Positions 18,892 to 26,630 of a DNA stretch of 41,768 nt are shown one piece after another (the first letter of the stretch is position 1; each line of letters begins with the position of its first letter). Position numbers and translations under genes: made by a program. A model generated the notes under the pieces. That model worked only from the letters and a program-made list of their open reading frames with translations, searched no databases and was not told the origin of the DNA. Origin of the DNA: an uncultured Pluralibacter sp. (lineage in GTDB: Bacteria > Pseudomonadota > Gammaproteobacteria > Enterobacterales > Enterobacteriaceae); the NCBI RefSeq assembly GCF_913775985.1, contig NZ_CAJYMB010000023.1, positions 1 to 41,768 on the forward strand. The letters are read 5' to 3'.

Positions 18892-20636
18892 GAAGTAAAC
18901 ACTCCCTGCAAACGCAGCATCGTTATCTCCCGCAGCTGGCCGATGGCCTCCTGCACTTCCTGACGTTCGTCGTTTTCCAGCCGCCGGTGGAGCGTGGCCA
19001 GCATCTCCTCGCCGCTGCGCCCGCTGGCGCGGATCAGGAACACCCGGCCAAACCGGGCCTCGTACCGGGCGTTACCCTCGGCCAGCGCCCGGGCCAGCGC
19101 AGCATCGCCAGGGTTCACCGCCGACTGCTCCCGGCGCGACAGCGCCGATTCGACGCTATCCCCGCGAGCCTTATCACCAATACGCGGATGCGCCTGCAGG
19201 GCCTGGGCCAGCGCGTCTGCGTCCCATGCCTCGCTCAGCTCCCGCGCCTGCGCCAGTAGTTCCGCCTCGCTGGCGTAGGGCCGTCCGGCCACCAGCGCCT
19301 GCTGCCAGGCTACGATTGCCGCGCAGGGCGCAATCATCGCCTGCGCCTGCGCCGGGCTGGCGGTATTAAACTGCCGCAGCGCCGAGGCGCCCGCCAGCTG
19401 CTGCACCGACAGGGTATACGCCCGCAGGGCCTGCGCCACGTCCTCGACGGCGACGGACTCCGCCGGATGGTGGCTTATTCCCCCGGCGCAGCGCACGAAC
19501 AGCATGCCCACCGGCCAGCGGGCGGCAATCGCCATGGCATCGTGCCCGGCACCGCTGGGCAGCAGCGGCGCGCCCCCCTGCACGGCGCGGCAGGCCCCGA
19601 CAAGGGTCTGCTGAAGCTGCGGATCGCAGGGGGTGGCCGCCGAATCATAAAAGGCCGCGTGGCTAAAGCGCAGGCCGCGCCGGGCGGCAATCTCCTCGCC
19701 CGCGCGGAGCAGATCCGCCAGCAGCGCGTCCCGGGACGCGTCGGACGGGCTGCGAATATCCAGGGTCAGCGCGACCGCGCCGGGAATGACGTTGACCGCG
19801 CCGGGCTGGCAGGCGAGCGTACCAATGGTTGCCACCAGCGCCGGATCCCGCGCCCGGGTTGTCGCTTCAACCGCCATCATCCACTCTGCCGCCCCGGCCA
19901 GCGCGTCGCGCCTGAGGGTCATCGGCACCGTGCCGGCGTGGCCGGCCTCGCCATCAAACCGGCAATTAAGCCGCCGGGCGCCGTTAATGGCGGTCACGAC
20001 GCCAAGCGCGGCGTCCTGCTCCTCCAGCACTGGCCCCTGCTCGATGTGCAGCTCCAGATAGCCGCAAAAATCTTCGGGCGGCCGGGCGGCGCTGGCGATG
20101 CGGGCCGGATCCAGCCCGGCGCTCACCATCGCCTGGGCGACGCTGATGCCGTCGGCATCGCGGGTTTCCAGCCAGCCCTCCGGCCAGCTGCCGGTGAGTC
20201 CGCGGCTGCCCAGCAGAGTAATGCCGAAACGGGTACCCTCTTCATCGCCGAAGCCGACAATTTCAATCGCCCGATCGCCGCGCAGGCCGCGCTGGCTGAG
20301 CCAGGCAACAACTTCAATGGCGGTGAGCACCCCGAGCATGCCGTCGTAGCGCCCGGCGTTGCGCACGGTATCGAGATGCGAACCCAGCAGCAGCGCGGGC
20401 TGGTCCGCCGTCGCGGCCTCGTAGCGGCCACAGATATTGCCAACCGCATCCTGCCAGGTCAGCATGCCCGCGGCCTCCATCCACTGCGCGACCTGCGCGT
20501 TGGCCTGCAGGTGTTGGGGCGAGAGATAGACGCGGGTCAGCGCATCCGGCGTTTCGCTGATCGCCGCCAGCGCGTCGCTGCGGGCCATCACCCGTTCGGC
20601 GGCGGCGCGGGCCTCTTCTGAGGTCATCTGCATCAT
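18888..20636 (-). CDS. hpxK: Fused allantoate amidohydrolase (HpxK-like) and OHCU decarboxylase (HpxQ-like)
   Basis: One 582-residue open frame holds two purine-degradation enzymes. Residues about 1-410 are an M20-family amidohydrolase that turns allantoate into ureidoglycine, CO2 and ammonia; metal-ligand segments are GSHLDTV (His87), GRYDGMLGV (Asp98) and GDEEGTRFG (Glu132-133). Residues about 419-582 are an OHCU decarboxylase, which makes (S)-allantoin: HPRIG with His483, SRREQSAV with Glu503, and FLIRASGRSGEEMLATL. A short QQLAGAS linker joins them. The two activities are not consecutive steps; the racemase and allantoinase act between them. The gene begins 3 bases after the hpxJ stop and overlaps hpxT by 4. 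No stop or frameshift lies at the junction, so the fusion looks genuine. Confidence 0.92.
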   Translation of the reverse strand: MMQMTSEEARAAAERVMARSDALAAISETPDALTRVYLSPQHLQANAQVAQWMEAAGMLTWQDAVGNICGRYEAATADQPALLLGSHLDTVRNAGRYDGMLGVLTAIEVVAWLSQRGLRGDRAIEIVGFGDEEGTRFGITLLGSRGLTGSWPEGWLETRDADGISVAQAMVSAGLDPARIASAARPPEDFCGYLELHIEQGPVLEEQDAALGVVTAINGARRLNCRFDGEAGHAGTVPMTLRRDALAGAAEWMMAVEATTRARDPALVATIGTLACQPGAVNVIPGAVALTLDIRSPSDASRDALLADLLRAGEEIAARRGLRFSHAAFYDSAATPCDPQLQQTLVGACRAVQGGAPLLPSGAGHDAMAIAARWPVGMLFVRCAGGISHHPAESVAVEDVAQALRAYTLSVQQLAGASALRQFNTASPAQAQAMIAPCAAIVAWQQALVAGRPYASEAELLAQARELSEAWDADALAQALQAHPRIGDKARGDSVESALSRREQSAVNPGDAALARALAEGNARYEARFGRVFLIRASGRSGEEMLATLHRRLENDERQEVQEAIGQLREITMLRLQGVFTS

Positions 20637-20639
20637 GGT

Positions 20640-21872
20640 TTAGCCCTCGTAGGTGTCCCAGGCGGCCTGCATCGCGGCACCCTGCACGGTGGCAAAGCCC
20701 TGACGGTTGAGCACCGCTTCCAACGCGGTCAGGGTTTGCAGCACGCAGTCTTTACGGGCGTTGTAGCCCATGGTGCCGATGCGCCAGATTTTGCCCGCCA
20801 GCGGGCCAAACGAGGTACCAATTTCAATATGGAAGTCTTCCAGCAGGCGCCTGCGCACCTCTTCGCCGTGCACGCCCGCCGGTATCACTACCCCGAGAAC
20901 GTTATTCATCTTGTGGTTCACGTCACCAAACACCTCAAGGCCCATACCGCGAATGCCGTTGAGCATCGCGCGCCCGTGCAGCGCGTGGCGGGCAATCAGC
21001 GCGTCCATGCCCTCTTCCACCATGATCCGCGCGCACTCCCGGGCGGCGAACAGCATGCTGGTGGCTTCGGTATGGTGATTCAGGCGTTCCGGCCCCCAGT
21101 AATCCATGATCATCCCGAGATCGAAATAATTCGATCCGATCATCTCCTCGTCGCCGTCCTGGTGGGCGTCGGTGCGGATCCCTTCTTCGACCCGGCGGCG
21201 GGCGCCGATGGCGGAAACCATCGCCTCGCTGAGGGTCACCGGCGAGCTGCCGGACGGGCCGCCGAGGCACTTTTGCAGCCCGGCGGAGACCGCGTCCAGC
21301 CCCCAGCGGTCGGTGTCGAGCACGTTGCCGCCCAGCGAGGCGGTGGCGTCGGTGTAAAACAGTACCCCGTGACGGCGGCAAATTTCGCCGAGGTGCTCAA
21401 GCGGCTGGAGCATGGTAGTAGAAGTGTCGCCCTGCACCGTCAGCAGCAGGCGCGGCTTGACCCGCCGGATGGCGTCTTCAATCTGGTCCGGGGTGAATAC
21501 CTCACCCCAGGGGGCCTCAATGGTGTGTACCTCGGCGCGGCAGCGGCGGGCGATTTCGCACAGCAGGTGGCCAAAGCGGCCAAACACCGGCACCAGCACT
21601 TTGTCGCCGGGGCGAATAGCCGATACCAGTACCGCTTCGATCCCCGCCCGGGAGGTACCGTCCACCAGCAGCGTCCAGCGGTTGCGGGTGCGAAACACCT
21701 CCCGGTAGAGCGCCATCACTTCATTCATGTAGCCGGTCATCGCCGGATCGTACTGCCCCACCAGCTGGCTGGACATGGCGCGCAGCACGCGCGGATCGGC
21801 ATTGATCGGCCCCGGCCCCATCAGCAGGCGGTGGGGCGGGTTAATCTGGGACAGCAGCGAAGTCTCTGGCAT
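20640..21872 (-). CDS. hpxJ: (S)-ureidoglycine-glyoxylate aminotransferase
   Basis: A class V, PLP-dependent aminotransferase of 410 residues, related to PucG. It would transfer the amino group of ureidoglycine to glyoxylate, giving glycine and oxalurate. The PLP lysine is Lys201 in SAGLQKCLGGPSG; LVDGTSRAGIEA, TVQGDTSTTM and YTDATASLGG are the cofactor-binding segments. First gene of the hpxJ-K/Q-T operon. Its upstream 183 bases hold a textbook sigma-54 promoter, a strong NtrC-type site and a candidate HpxU operator. A serine- or alanine-glyoxylate aminotransferase is the alternative on sequence alone; the neighbours strongly favour the purine role. Confidence 0.9.
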   Translation of the reverse strand: MPETSLLSQINPPHRLLMGPGPINADPRVLRAMSSQLVGQYDPAMTGYMNEVMALYREVFRTRNRWTLLVDGTSRAGIEAVLVSAIRPGDKVLVPVFGRFGHLLCEIARRCRAEVHTIEAPWGEVFTPDQIEDAIRRVKPRLLLTVQGDTSTTMLQPLEHLGEICRRHGVLFYTDATASLGGNVLDTDRWGLDAVSAGLQKCLGGPSGSSPVTLSEAMVSAIGARRRVEEGIRTDAHQDGDEEMIGSNYFDLGMIMDYWGPERLNHHTEATSMLFAARECARIMVEEGMDALIARHALHGRAMLNGIRGMGLEVFGDVNHKMNNVLGVVIPAGVHGEEVRRRLLEDFHIEIGTSFGPLAGKIWRIGTMGYNARKDCVLQTLTALEAVLNRQGFATVQGAAMQAAWDTYEG

Positions 21873-21901
21873 GGAACAATCCTTAATCGGCGTAGCGGAT
21901 A

Positions 21902-21917
21902 TGAAACTATTGATTCT
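21902..21917. promoter_or_regulatory. Candidate HpxU operator upstream of hpxJ
   Basis: TGAAACTATTGATTCT matches 10 of 12 defined positions of the palindrome TGAAAC-N4-GTTTCA, which recurs in the other hpx intergenic regions. It lies about 30 bases before the hpxJ start and just downstream of the transcription start predicted from the sigma-54 promoter, a position suited to repression. Confidence 0.45.
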
Positions 21918-21930
21918 TTAATATCTAATT

Positions 21931-21946
21931 TGCAACGATTGTGCCA
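21931..21946 (-). promoter_or_regulatory. Sigma-54 promoter of the hpxJ operon
   Basis: The minus strand reads TGGCACAATCGTTGCA, a perfect match to the sigma-54 consensus TGGCAC-N5-TTGCA with the invariant GG-N10-GC spacing. Transcription should start near 21920, about 48 bases before the hpxJ ATG. Confidence 0.85.
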
Positions 21947-22037
21947 GTCGCGATGTGTCTATTTTTGTGCCGCCGCAGGGTTTATCGCTCCTGAGAACGA
22001 CCACCAGGTTCACGATAGCACCCCGCGGCGGTGCAAA

Positions 22038-22054
22038 AGCACCAATACAGTGCA
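22038..22054 (-). promoter_or_regulatory. NtrC-binding (enhancer) site for the hpxJ promoter
   Basis: The minus strand reads TGCACTGTATTGGTGCT, i.e. TGCACY-N5-GGTGC, nearly the same as the high-affinity NtrC sites upstream of glnA. It is centred about 125 bases upstream of the predicted hpxJ start, the usual distance for an NtrC enhancer. An adjoining palindrome GGTGCAAAAGCACC (22030-22043) may be a second, overlapping contact. The site lies immediately past the hpxU stop. Confidence 0.75.
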
Positions 22055-22055
22055 G

Positions 22056-22895
22056 TTAAAGCTGCTCCAGCTCATCGAGAGTCTGATAGAGATCGGCAAT
22101 CTGGTGGATGCGCTGCCGCCCGCTGCGCAGGGTATCGTGCAGCAGGGCGTTGGCCAGCAGGTTAACGATGCTCATGGCGCTGCTGTAGCTGTCAAATGCC
22201 GAGACGCTGTCCAGCGGCGCCGCCAGGTGCCAGCGGCTGAGCGCCCGCACGCCGGAAGCCTGGGGCTCGCTGAGGGTCAGCACCTGCACCTGCTGACGCT
22301 GCAGCGTCTCCAGCAGCGGGCGCAGAATGCGCGGCCGGCGGCGGAATGCCACCACCACCACCAGATCCTCAGGCCCCAGATCCACCAGCTCCTCGGCCAG
22401 CGTCTGCCCGGGCTGGGGCAGTAGCCAGACGTTCCCGCGGCTCTGCATCAGCTGCTGGCGCAGGTGCAGCGCCACCGGGGCGCTGTTGCGCAGGCCAATA
22501 ATAAATACCCGCCTGGCGGCACCCAGCGCCGCCACCACGTCGGTGAACGCCTCGCTCTCCAGGGCATTCACCCACTGGGTCAGGTTCGCCATCTCCTGCT
22601 TATAGTGGCGGGCCAGCAGCGTGTTACCCTGCACCGCATCGCGATCGCCGGTGAGCGGCATTCCGCTCTGGCGCAGGGTGCGCAGCTCGTCGCGCATGTC
22701 CTGAAACCGCGCGTAGCCGAGATGGCGAAACAGGCGGCTCACGGTGGCTTTTGATACGCCGCTCAGGCGTGCCAGCTCGGCGCTGTTATAGCTCACCAGA
22801 TCGTCAAAATGATCCATGATAAAAGCCGCAACCCGCTGTTCCTGCGGAGAAAGTTGGCCATAACACTCGCGTAAACGTTCATCCAGCTGCTGCAT
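22056..22895 (-). CDS. hpxU: RpiR-family transcriptional regulator of the hpx cluster
   Basis: The 279-residue protein has an RpiR-type helix-turn-helix N-terminal domain (about 1-77; LSPQEQRVAAFIMDHFDD, SAELARLSGVSKATVSRLFR) and a sugar-isomerase (SIS) domain (about 110-250) that binds the effector. In most RpiR proteins the effector is a phosphosugar; here it is more likely a pathway intermediate. Start at 22895 follows GGAGAGG. It is divergent from hpxWXYZ and upstream of the hpxJ operon on the same strand, so it sits where a cluster regulator would. A candidate operator starts 10 bases upstream of its ATG, suggesting autoregulation. Confidence 0.88.
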   Translation of the reverse strand: MQQLDERLRECYGQLSPQEQRVAAFIMDHFDDLVSYNSAELARLSGVSKATVSRLFRHLGYARFQDMRDELRTLRQSGMPLTGDRDAVQGNTLLARHYKQEMANLTQWVNALESEAFTDVVAALGAARRVFIIGLRNSAPVALHLRQQLMQSRGNVWLLPQPGQTLAEELVDLGPEDLVVVVAFRRRPRILRPLLETLQRQQVQVLTLSEPQASGVRALSRWHLAAPLDSVSAFDSYSSAMSIVNLLANALLHDTLRSGRQRIHQIADLYQTLDELEQL

Positions 22896-22904
22896 ATCCT
22901 CTCC

Positions 22905-22920
22905 TGCAACTTTTGTTTCA
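22905..22920. promoter_or_regulatory. Candidate HpxU operator between hpxU and hpxW
   Basis: The minus strand reads TGAAACAAAAGTTGCA, 11 of 12 matches to the palindrome TGAAAC-N4-GTTTCA. It lies 10-25 bases upstream of the hpxU start codon and about 60 bases upstream of the predicted hpxW sigma-54 promoter. RpiR-family proteins often bind inverted repeats with TGAAA/TTTCA arms. Confidence 0.5.
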
Positions 22921-22955
22921 TATCAGAGTGCCCGCTCGCCGCCGGGCCGTCAATC

Positions 22956-22971
22956 TGGAACGGATCTTGCC
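22956..22971 (+). promoter_or_regulatory. Probable sigma-54 promoter of hpxWXYZ
   Basis: TGGAACGGATCTTGCC keeps the GG-N10-GC spacing and differs from TGGCAC-N5-TTGCA at two positions. Transcription would start near 22982, 40 bases before the hpxW ATG. I do not see an NtrC site at the usual distance upstream, which would fall inside hpxU. Confidence 0.55.
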
Positions 22972-23021
22972 TCAGTCTCATTACACCGCGGCAGCAGCCC
23001 CCTTTGTACGGAGCAAAAATC

Positions 23022-24605
23022 ATGCACAGTAATATGGCCCCCGGGGCAATGGTCGTCAGCCCCCACCATCTCGCCAGCGAATCGGCGCTTTCGGTTCTGC
23101 GCCACGGCGGCGACGCCATTGAAGCGATGGTCGCCGCTGCGGCTACCATTGCCGTGGTCTACCCGCACATGAACGGCATCGGCGGAGACGGCTTCTGGCT
23201 TATCGTGCCGCCGCAGGGAGAGCCTGTCGCCATCGACGCCAGCGGCGCGGCGGGCGCGCTGGCAACCCTTGAGCACTATTCCGGGCACAAAGCCATTCCC
23301 CACCGCGGCGCCCGCGCGGCGCTGACCGTGCCCGGTACGGTCAGCGGCTGGGACGAGGCGCTGGCGCTTTCCGCCAGCCTCGGCAGCGGCCGAATGCCCG
23401 TTTCCCGGCTGCTGGCTGACGCCATCCGCTACGCGGCGGACGGTATTCCCGTCACCCCCTCGCAGGCCGCCGCTACCCGTCATAAATACCACGAGCTTTC
23501 CGCCGTGCCCGGTTTTGCCGGTACCTTTCTGAACCGGGGTGAAGCCCCCGCCGCCGGCAGCCGTTTCTGCCAGCCGCGCCTGGCGCGCACGCTGAGCAGG
23601 CTGGCCAGTGAAGGGCTGGACAGTTTCTACCGCGGCCCGCTGGCGGCGCTACTGGCGGAGGAGTTTCAGGCGACGGGCTGCCCGCTCACCGCCCGGGATC
23701 TGGCCGGTCACCGCGCGCGCCGCAGGACGCCGCTGAAGCTCAGCCACCGGCAGGGCGAGATCTTCAATATGACGCCGCCGACGCAGGGCCTGGTATCGCT
23801 GGCGATCCTCGGCATTACCGATCGGATGGAGATGGCCGACGCCGACGAGGCGCTGACGATCCACCGGATCGTGGAAGCCACCAAGCAGGCATTCTCCCTG
23901 CGGGATCGCTATATCACCGATCCGCGCCACGTCACGCTTCCCGTTCAGACGCTGCTGGAACACGCGCCCCTGCAGGCGATGGCCGATGCAATCAGCGACG
24001 ATAACGCCGCCCGCTGGGGGCGCGGCAAAGGCCCGGGCGATACCGTGTGGATGGGGGTTATCGACGGCAGCGGGCTGGCGGTCTCATTTATCCAGAGTAT
24101 CTATCACGAGTTCGGCAGCGGCGTGGTACTGCCGGAAAGCGGGATCCTGCTGCAAAACCGCGGCGCGGCGTTCAGCCTCGATCCCGATCACCTGCTGGCG
24201 CTGGCGCCGGGCAAGCAGCCGTTTCATACCCTGAATCCAGCCGCCGCGCGGCTGAAGGATGGCCGCACTATGGTGTACGGCAGCATGGGCGGCGACGGGC
24301 AGCCGCAGACTCAGGCGGCGATTTTCACCCGCCACATTATCCAGGGCATGCCGCTGCAGGCGGCGGTCAGCGCCCCGCGCTGGCTGCTAGGGCGTACCTG
24401 GGGCGAGTCCACGGACTCGCTGAAGCTGGAGGGCGGCTTTAGCGACGCCACCTTTAACGCCCTGCGCGAGAAGGGCCACGACGTGGAGTGGCTGCCGGGC
24501 ATGAGCGAAGTGATGGGCCACGCGGGAGCGATCGTTCGCCACCCGAACGGCATGCTGGAAGGGGCTTTCGATCCGCGCAGCAACGGCAGCGCGGCGGGAT
24601 TTTAA
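23022..24605 (+). CDS. hpxW: Oxamate amidohydrolase proenzyme (gamma-glutamyltransferase-like)
   Basis: Member of the self-cleaving Ntn-hydrolase family related to gamma-glutamyltransferase; HpxW of Klebsiella hydrolyses oxamate to oxalate and ammonia. The start is ATG at 23022 with GGAG at 23010-23013, giving 527 residues; the longer frame would need a TTG without a site. Family landmarks are MVVSPHHLASESALSVLRHG, NGIGGDGFWLI, and the cleavage region PGDTVWMGVID, where Thr341 would become the N-terminal nucleophile of the small subunit. HEFGSGVVLPESGILLQNRG lies downstream of it. First gene of a tightly packed operon with hpxXYZ. Confidence 0.9.
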   Translation: MHSNMAPGAMVVSPHHLASESALSVLRHGGDAIEAMVAAAATIAVVYPHMNGIGGDGFWLIVPPQGEPVAIDASGAAGALATLEHYSGHKAIPHRGARAALTVPGTVSGWDEALALSASLGSGRMPVSRLLADAIRYAADGIPVTPSQAAATRHKYHELSAVPGFAGTFLNRGEAPAAGSRFCQPRLARTLSRLASEGLDSFYRGPLAALLAEEFQATGCPLTARDLAGHRARRRTPLKLSHRQGEIFNMTPPTQGLVSLAILGITDRMEMADADEALTIHRIVEATKQAFSLRDRYITDPRHVTLPVQTLLEHAPLQAMADAISDDNAARWGRGKGPGDTVWMGVIDGSGLAVSFIQSIYHEFGSGVVLPESGILLQNRGAAFSLDPDHLLALAPGKQPFHTLNPAAARLKDGRTMVYGSMGGDGQPQTQAAIFTRHIIQGMPLQAAVSAPRWLLGRTWGESTDSLKLEGGFSDATFNALREKGHDVEWLPGMSEVMGHAGAIVRHPNGMLEGAFDPRSNGSAAGF

Positions 24606-24614
24606 GGAGCAAAC

Positions 24615-24803
24615 ATGAGTGAATCACCGTTAGACTGGCCCGCCTACATCGGGCTGATGGCACAGCTGCTGGAGGTACCGCTGGACGCGCCGCGCCGGGA
24701 AGAACTGGCGCTGCAGCTGGCGCGGATCGCCGCCATTGCCGGACCGCTAATGGCGTTTGAGTTGCCAATGCGTCAGGAAGGCGCGGGAGTCTACCGCCTG
24801 TGA
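24615..24803 (+). CDS. hpxX: Small AtzG/GatC-like partner protein of the HpxY amidase
   Basis: A 62-residue protein with no enzymatic motif, predicted helical, resembling the small AtzG-type proteins that bind AtzE-family amidases in the way GatC binds GatA. ATG at 24615 follows GGAG, 9 bases after the hpxW stop. Its TGA overlaps the GTG start of hpxY, which couples the two and supports formation of a complex. Easily missed in annotation because of its size, but its place between hpxW and hpxY is the conserved one. Confidence 0.8.
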   Translation: MSESPLDWPAYIGLMAQLLEVPLDAPRREELALQLARIAAIAGPLMAFELPMRQEGAGVYRL

Positions 24804-26176
24804 CCCTGACCATACGAGATATTCAGCTGGGGCTGCGCAATAAGCAGTTCAGCGCCGCCGAGCTGGCGGAACAGACGCTGGTGCGGATCGCCCGGGATAA
24901 TCCGCAGATCAACGCCTTTACCGGCGTCACCGCCGATCGCATGCGGGATGAAGCCGCCGCTATCGACGCGCGGGTGGCCCGGGGCGAGCGCCTGCCGCCT
25001 CTCGCCGGGGTGCCCTACGCGGTGAAAAACCTGTTTGACGTCAGCGGCGTCACGACCCTCGCCGGCGCAGCGCTGTTCAGCACGGCACCGCCCGCGCAGG
25101 CAGATGCGTTCGCCGTGCGCCAGCTGCATAGCGCGGGCGCGGCCCTTGCCGGAACGCTAAACATGGACGCCTACGCCTACGGTTTTACCACCGAGAACAG
25201 CCACTACGGCGCGACCCGCAACCCGCGGGATCTCAGCCGCATTGCCGGGGGATCTTCCGGCGGTTCGGCGGCTGCAGTAGCCGCCGGACTGGTGAATTTC
25301 GCCCTCGGCACCGACACCAACGGTTCGATCCGCGTGCCCTCGTCGCTGTGCGGCGTACTCGGCCTGAAACCCACCTTCGGCCGCCTCTCCCGCAGCGGCA
25401 GCCACCCGTTTGTCGCCAGCCTCGATCATATCGGGCCCCTGGCGCGCTCCGTGGACTGCCTGGCCCGGGCCTACGACGTGATGCAGGGCAGGGATCCCGC
25501 CGATCGCTGGCAGCAGCCGCGGGATCCCTGCCCGACGGCGGCCACGCTGGAGCGGGCTCCCGCGCCGCGCTGCGCAGTGCTGGGCGGCTGGTTTGAAACC
25601 TGGAGCGATGCCGAGGCCCGCGACGCGGTGCAGCGGGTGGCGCAGGCGCTGAATACCGATCGCCAGCTGGCGCTTCCCGACGCGGCCCTTGCCCGCTCCG
25701 CGGCCTTTTTGCTAACTGCCGCCGAGGGCGGGACCCACTACCTGCCGGCGCTGCGCGCCGAGCCGGAGCGCATGGAGCCCAACTCCCGCGAGCGGCTGCT
25801 GGCGGGCGCCATGACCCCCGCCGCCTGGTACAACCAGGCCCAGCGCTTTCGGGCCTGGTTCCGGGACAGCACGCTGCCGCTGTTTGAGCACGTCGATATC
25901 CTGATTGCCCCCGCCACCCCGTGCTGCGCGACGCGCATCGGCGAAGCAGAGATCCTGATTAACGGCGAGCGCCTGCCGACGAAAGCCAGCATGGGCATGC
26001 TGGCCCAGCCCATTTCGTTTCTCGGCCTGCCGGTGGTGACGGTGCCGCTAAAAAGCCGCGGCGGGCTGCCGATTGGCGTACAGCTTATTGGCGCGCCCTG
26101 GCAGGAAGCGCGCTGTTTACAGACCGCCTGGCAGCTTGAGCAGGCGGGCGTACTTTATCCGCAGGAAGGACTATGA
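24800..26176 (+). CDS. hpxY: AtzE-like amidase, probably acting on oxalurate
   Basis: A 458-residue amidase-signature enzyme with a Ser-cisSer-Lys triad: Lys76 in PYAVKNLFD, Ser152 in AGGSSGGSAA and Ser176 in DTNGSIRVP. The GTG start at 24800 overlaps the hpxX stop (GTGA). It resembles AtzE, the hydrolase of 1-carboxybiuret, rather than GatA, and like AtzE is paired with a small AtzG-type protein. Oxalurate, the HpxJ product, has the same carbamoyl-amide character as carboxybiuret, so deamination or cleavage of oxalurate is the likely reaction; this is inference from context. Confidence 0.85.
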   Translation: MTLTIRDIQLGLRNKQFSAAELAEQTLVRIARDNPQINAFTGVTADRMRDEAAAIDARVARGERLPPLAGVPYAVKNLFDVSGVTTLAGAALFSTAPPAQADAFAVRQLHSAGAALAGTLNMDAYAYGFTTENSHYGATRNPRDLSRIAGGSSGGSAAAVAAGLVNFALGTDTNGSIRVPSSLCGVLGLKPTFGRLSRSGSHPFVASLDHIGPLARSVDCLARAYDVMQGRDPADRWQQPRDPCPTAATLERAPAPRCAVLGGWFETWSDAEARDAVQRVAQALNTDRQLALPDAALARSAAFLLTAAEGGTHYLPALRAEPERMEPNSRERLLAGAMTPAAWYNQAQRFRAWFRDSTLPLFEHVDILIAPATPCCATRIGEAEILINGERLPTKASMGMLAQPISFLGLPVVTVPLKSRGGLPIGVQLIGAPWQEARCLQTAWQLEQAGVLYPQEGL

Positions 26177-26556
26177 CCCACGACAATATTGATTCTCCGG
26201 CGCTCCTCGCCGAGGTCACCGCCGCTTTTTACCGCTACGAGCAGGCGCTGATAAGCAACGACGTTGCAGCGCTGGACGCGCTGTTCTGGGAGGACGACCG
26301 CACGGTGCGCTACGGCGCAACTGAAAATCTGTACGGGATTGAGGCGATCCGCGATTTTCGCCGCGGCCGCCCGTCGCAGGGACTGGATCGGCAGCTGTGC
26401 AACACCACCATCACCGTCTTTGGCGACAGTACGGCAGTCGCCAGCACCGAGTTCACCCGGGAGAACAGTTCCCGGGTGGGCAGGCAGATGCAGACGTGGG
26501 TGAAGTTTGCCGGCGGCTGGCGGATCGTGGCGGCGCACGTCAGCCTGATGGAGTGA
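26173..26556 (+). CDS. hpxZ: AtzH-like (DUF3225, NTF2-fold) protein of oxalurate/oxamate catabolism
   Basis: A 127-residue protein with the AtzH/DUF3225 pattern: AFYRYEQALISNDVAALDAL, LFWEDDRTVRYGATENLYG, IRDFRRGRP and the C-terminal WRIVAAHVS. AtzH in cyanuric-acid degradation is a decarboxylating amidohydrolase for the product of AtzE, so HpxZ may process the HpxY product. ATG at 26173 overlaps the hpxY stop (ATGA). Last gene of hpxWXYZ. A GC-rich hairpin, GCCCGC / GCGGGC, follows the stop before convergent hpxB. Confidence 0.85.
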   Translation: MTHDNIDSPALLAEVTAAFYRYEQALISNDVAALDALFWEDDRTVRYGATENLYGIEAIRDFRRGRPSQGLDRQLCNTTITVFGDSTAVASTEFTRENSSRVGRQMQTWVKFAGGWRIVAAHVSLME

Positions 26557-26630
26557 GCCCGCGCGGCTTTCCCGCTGCGGGCAGAGGACGATCCGGCGTG
26601 CCTGGTTCTTGCCTTCCCGGCGAGGGCCAG

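Noticed and set aside
20736..22424. Plus-strand frame of 562 codons spanning hpxJ and part of hpxU
   Set aside because: Antisense to two well-supported genes and to the sigma-54 control region; product is low-complexity, rich in His, Gln and Arg.
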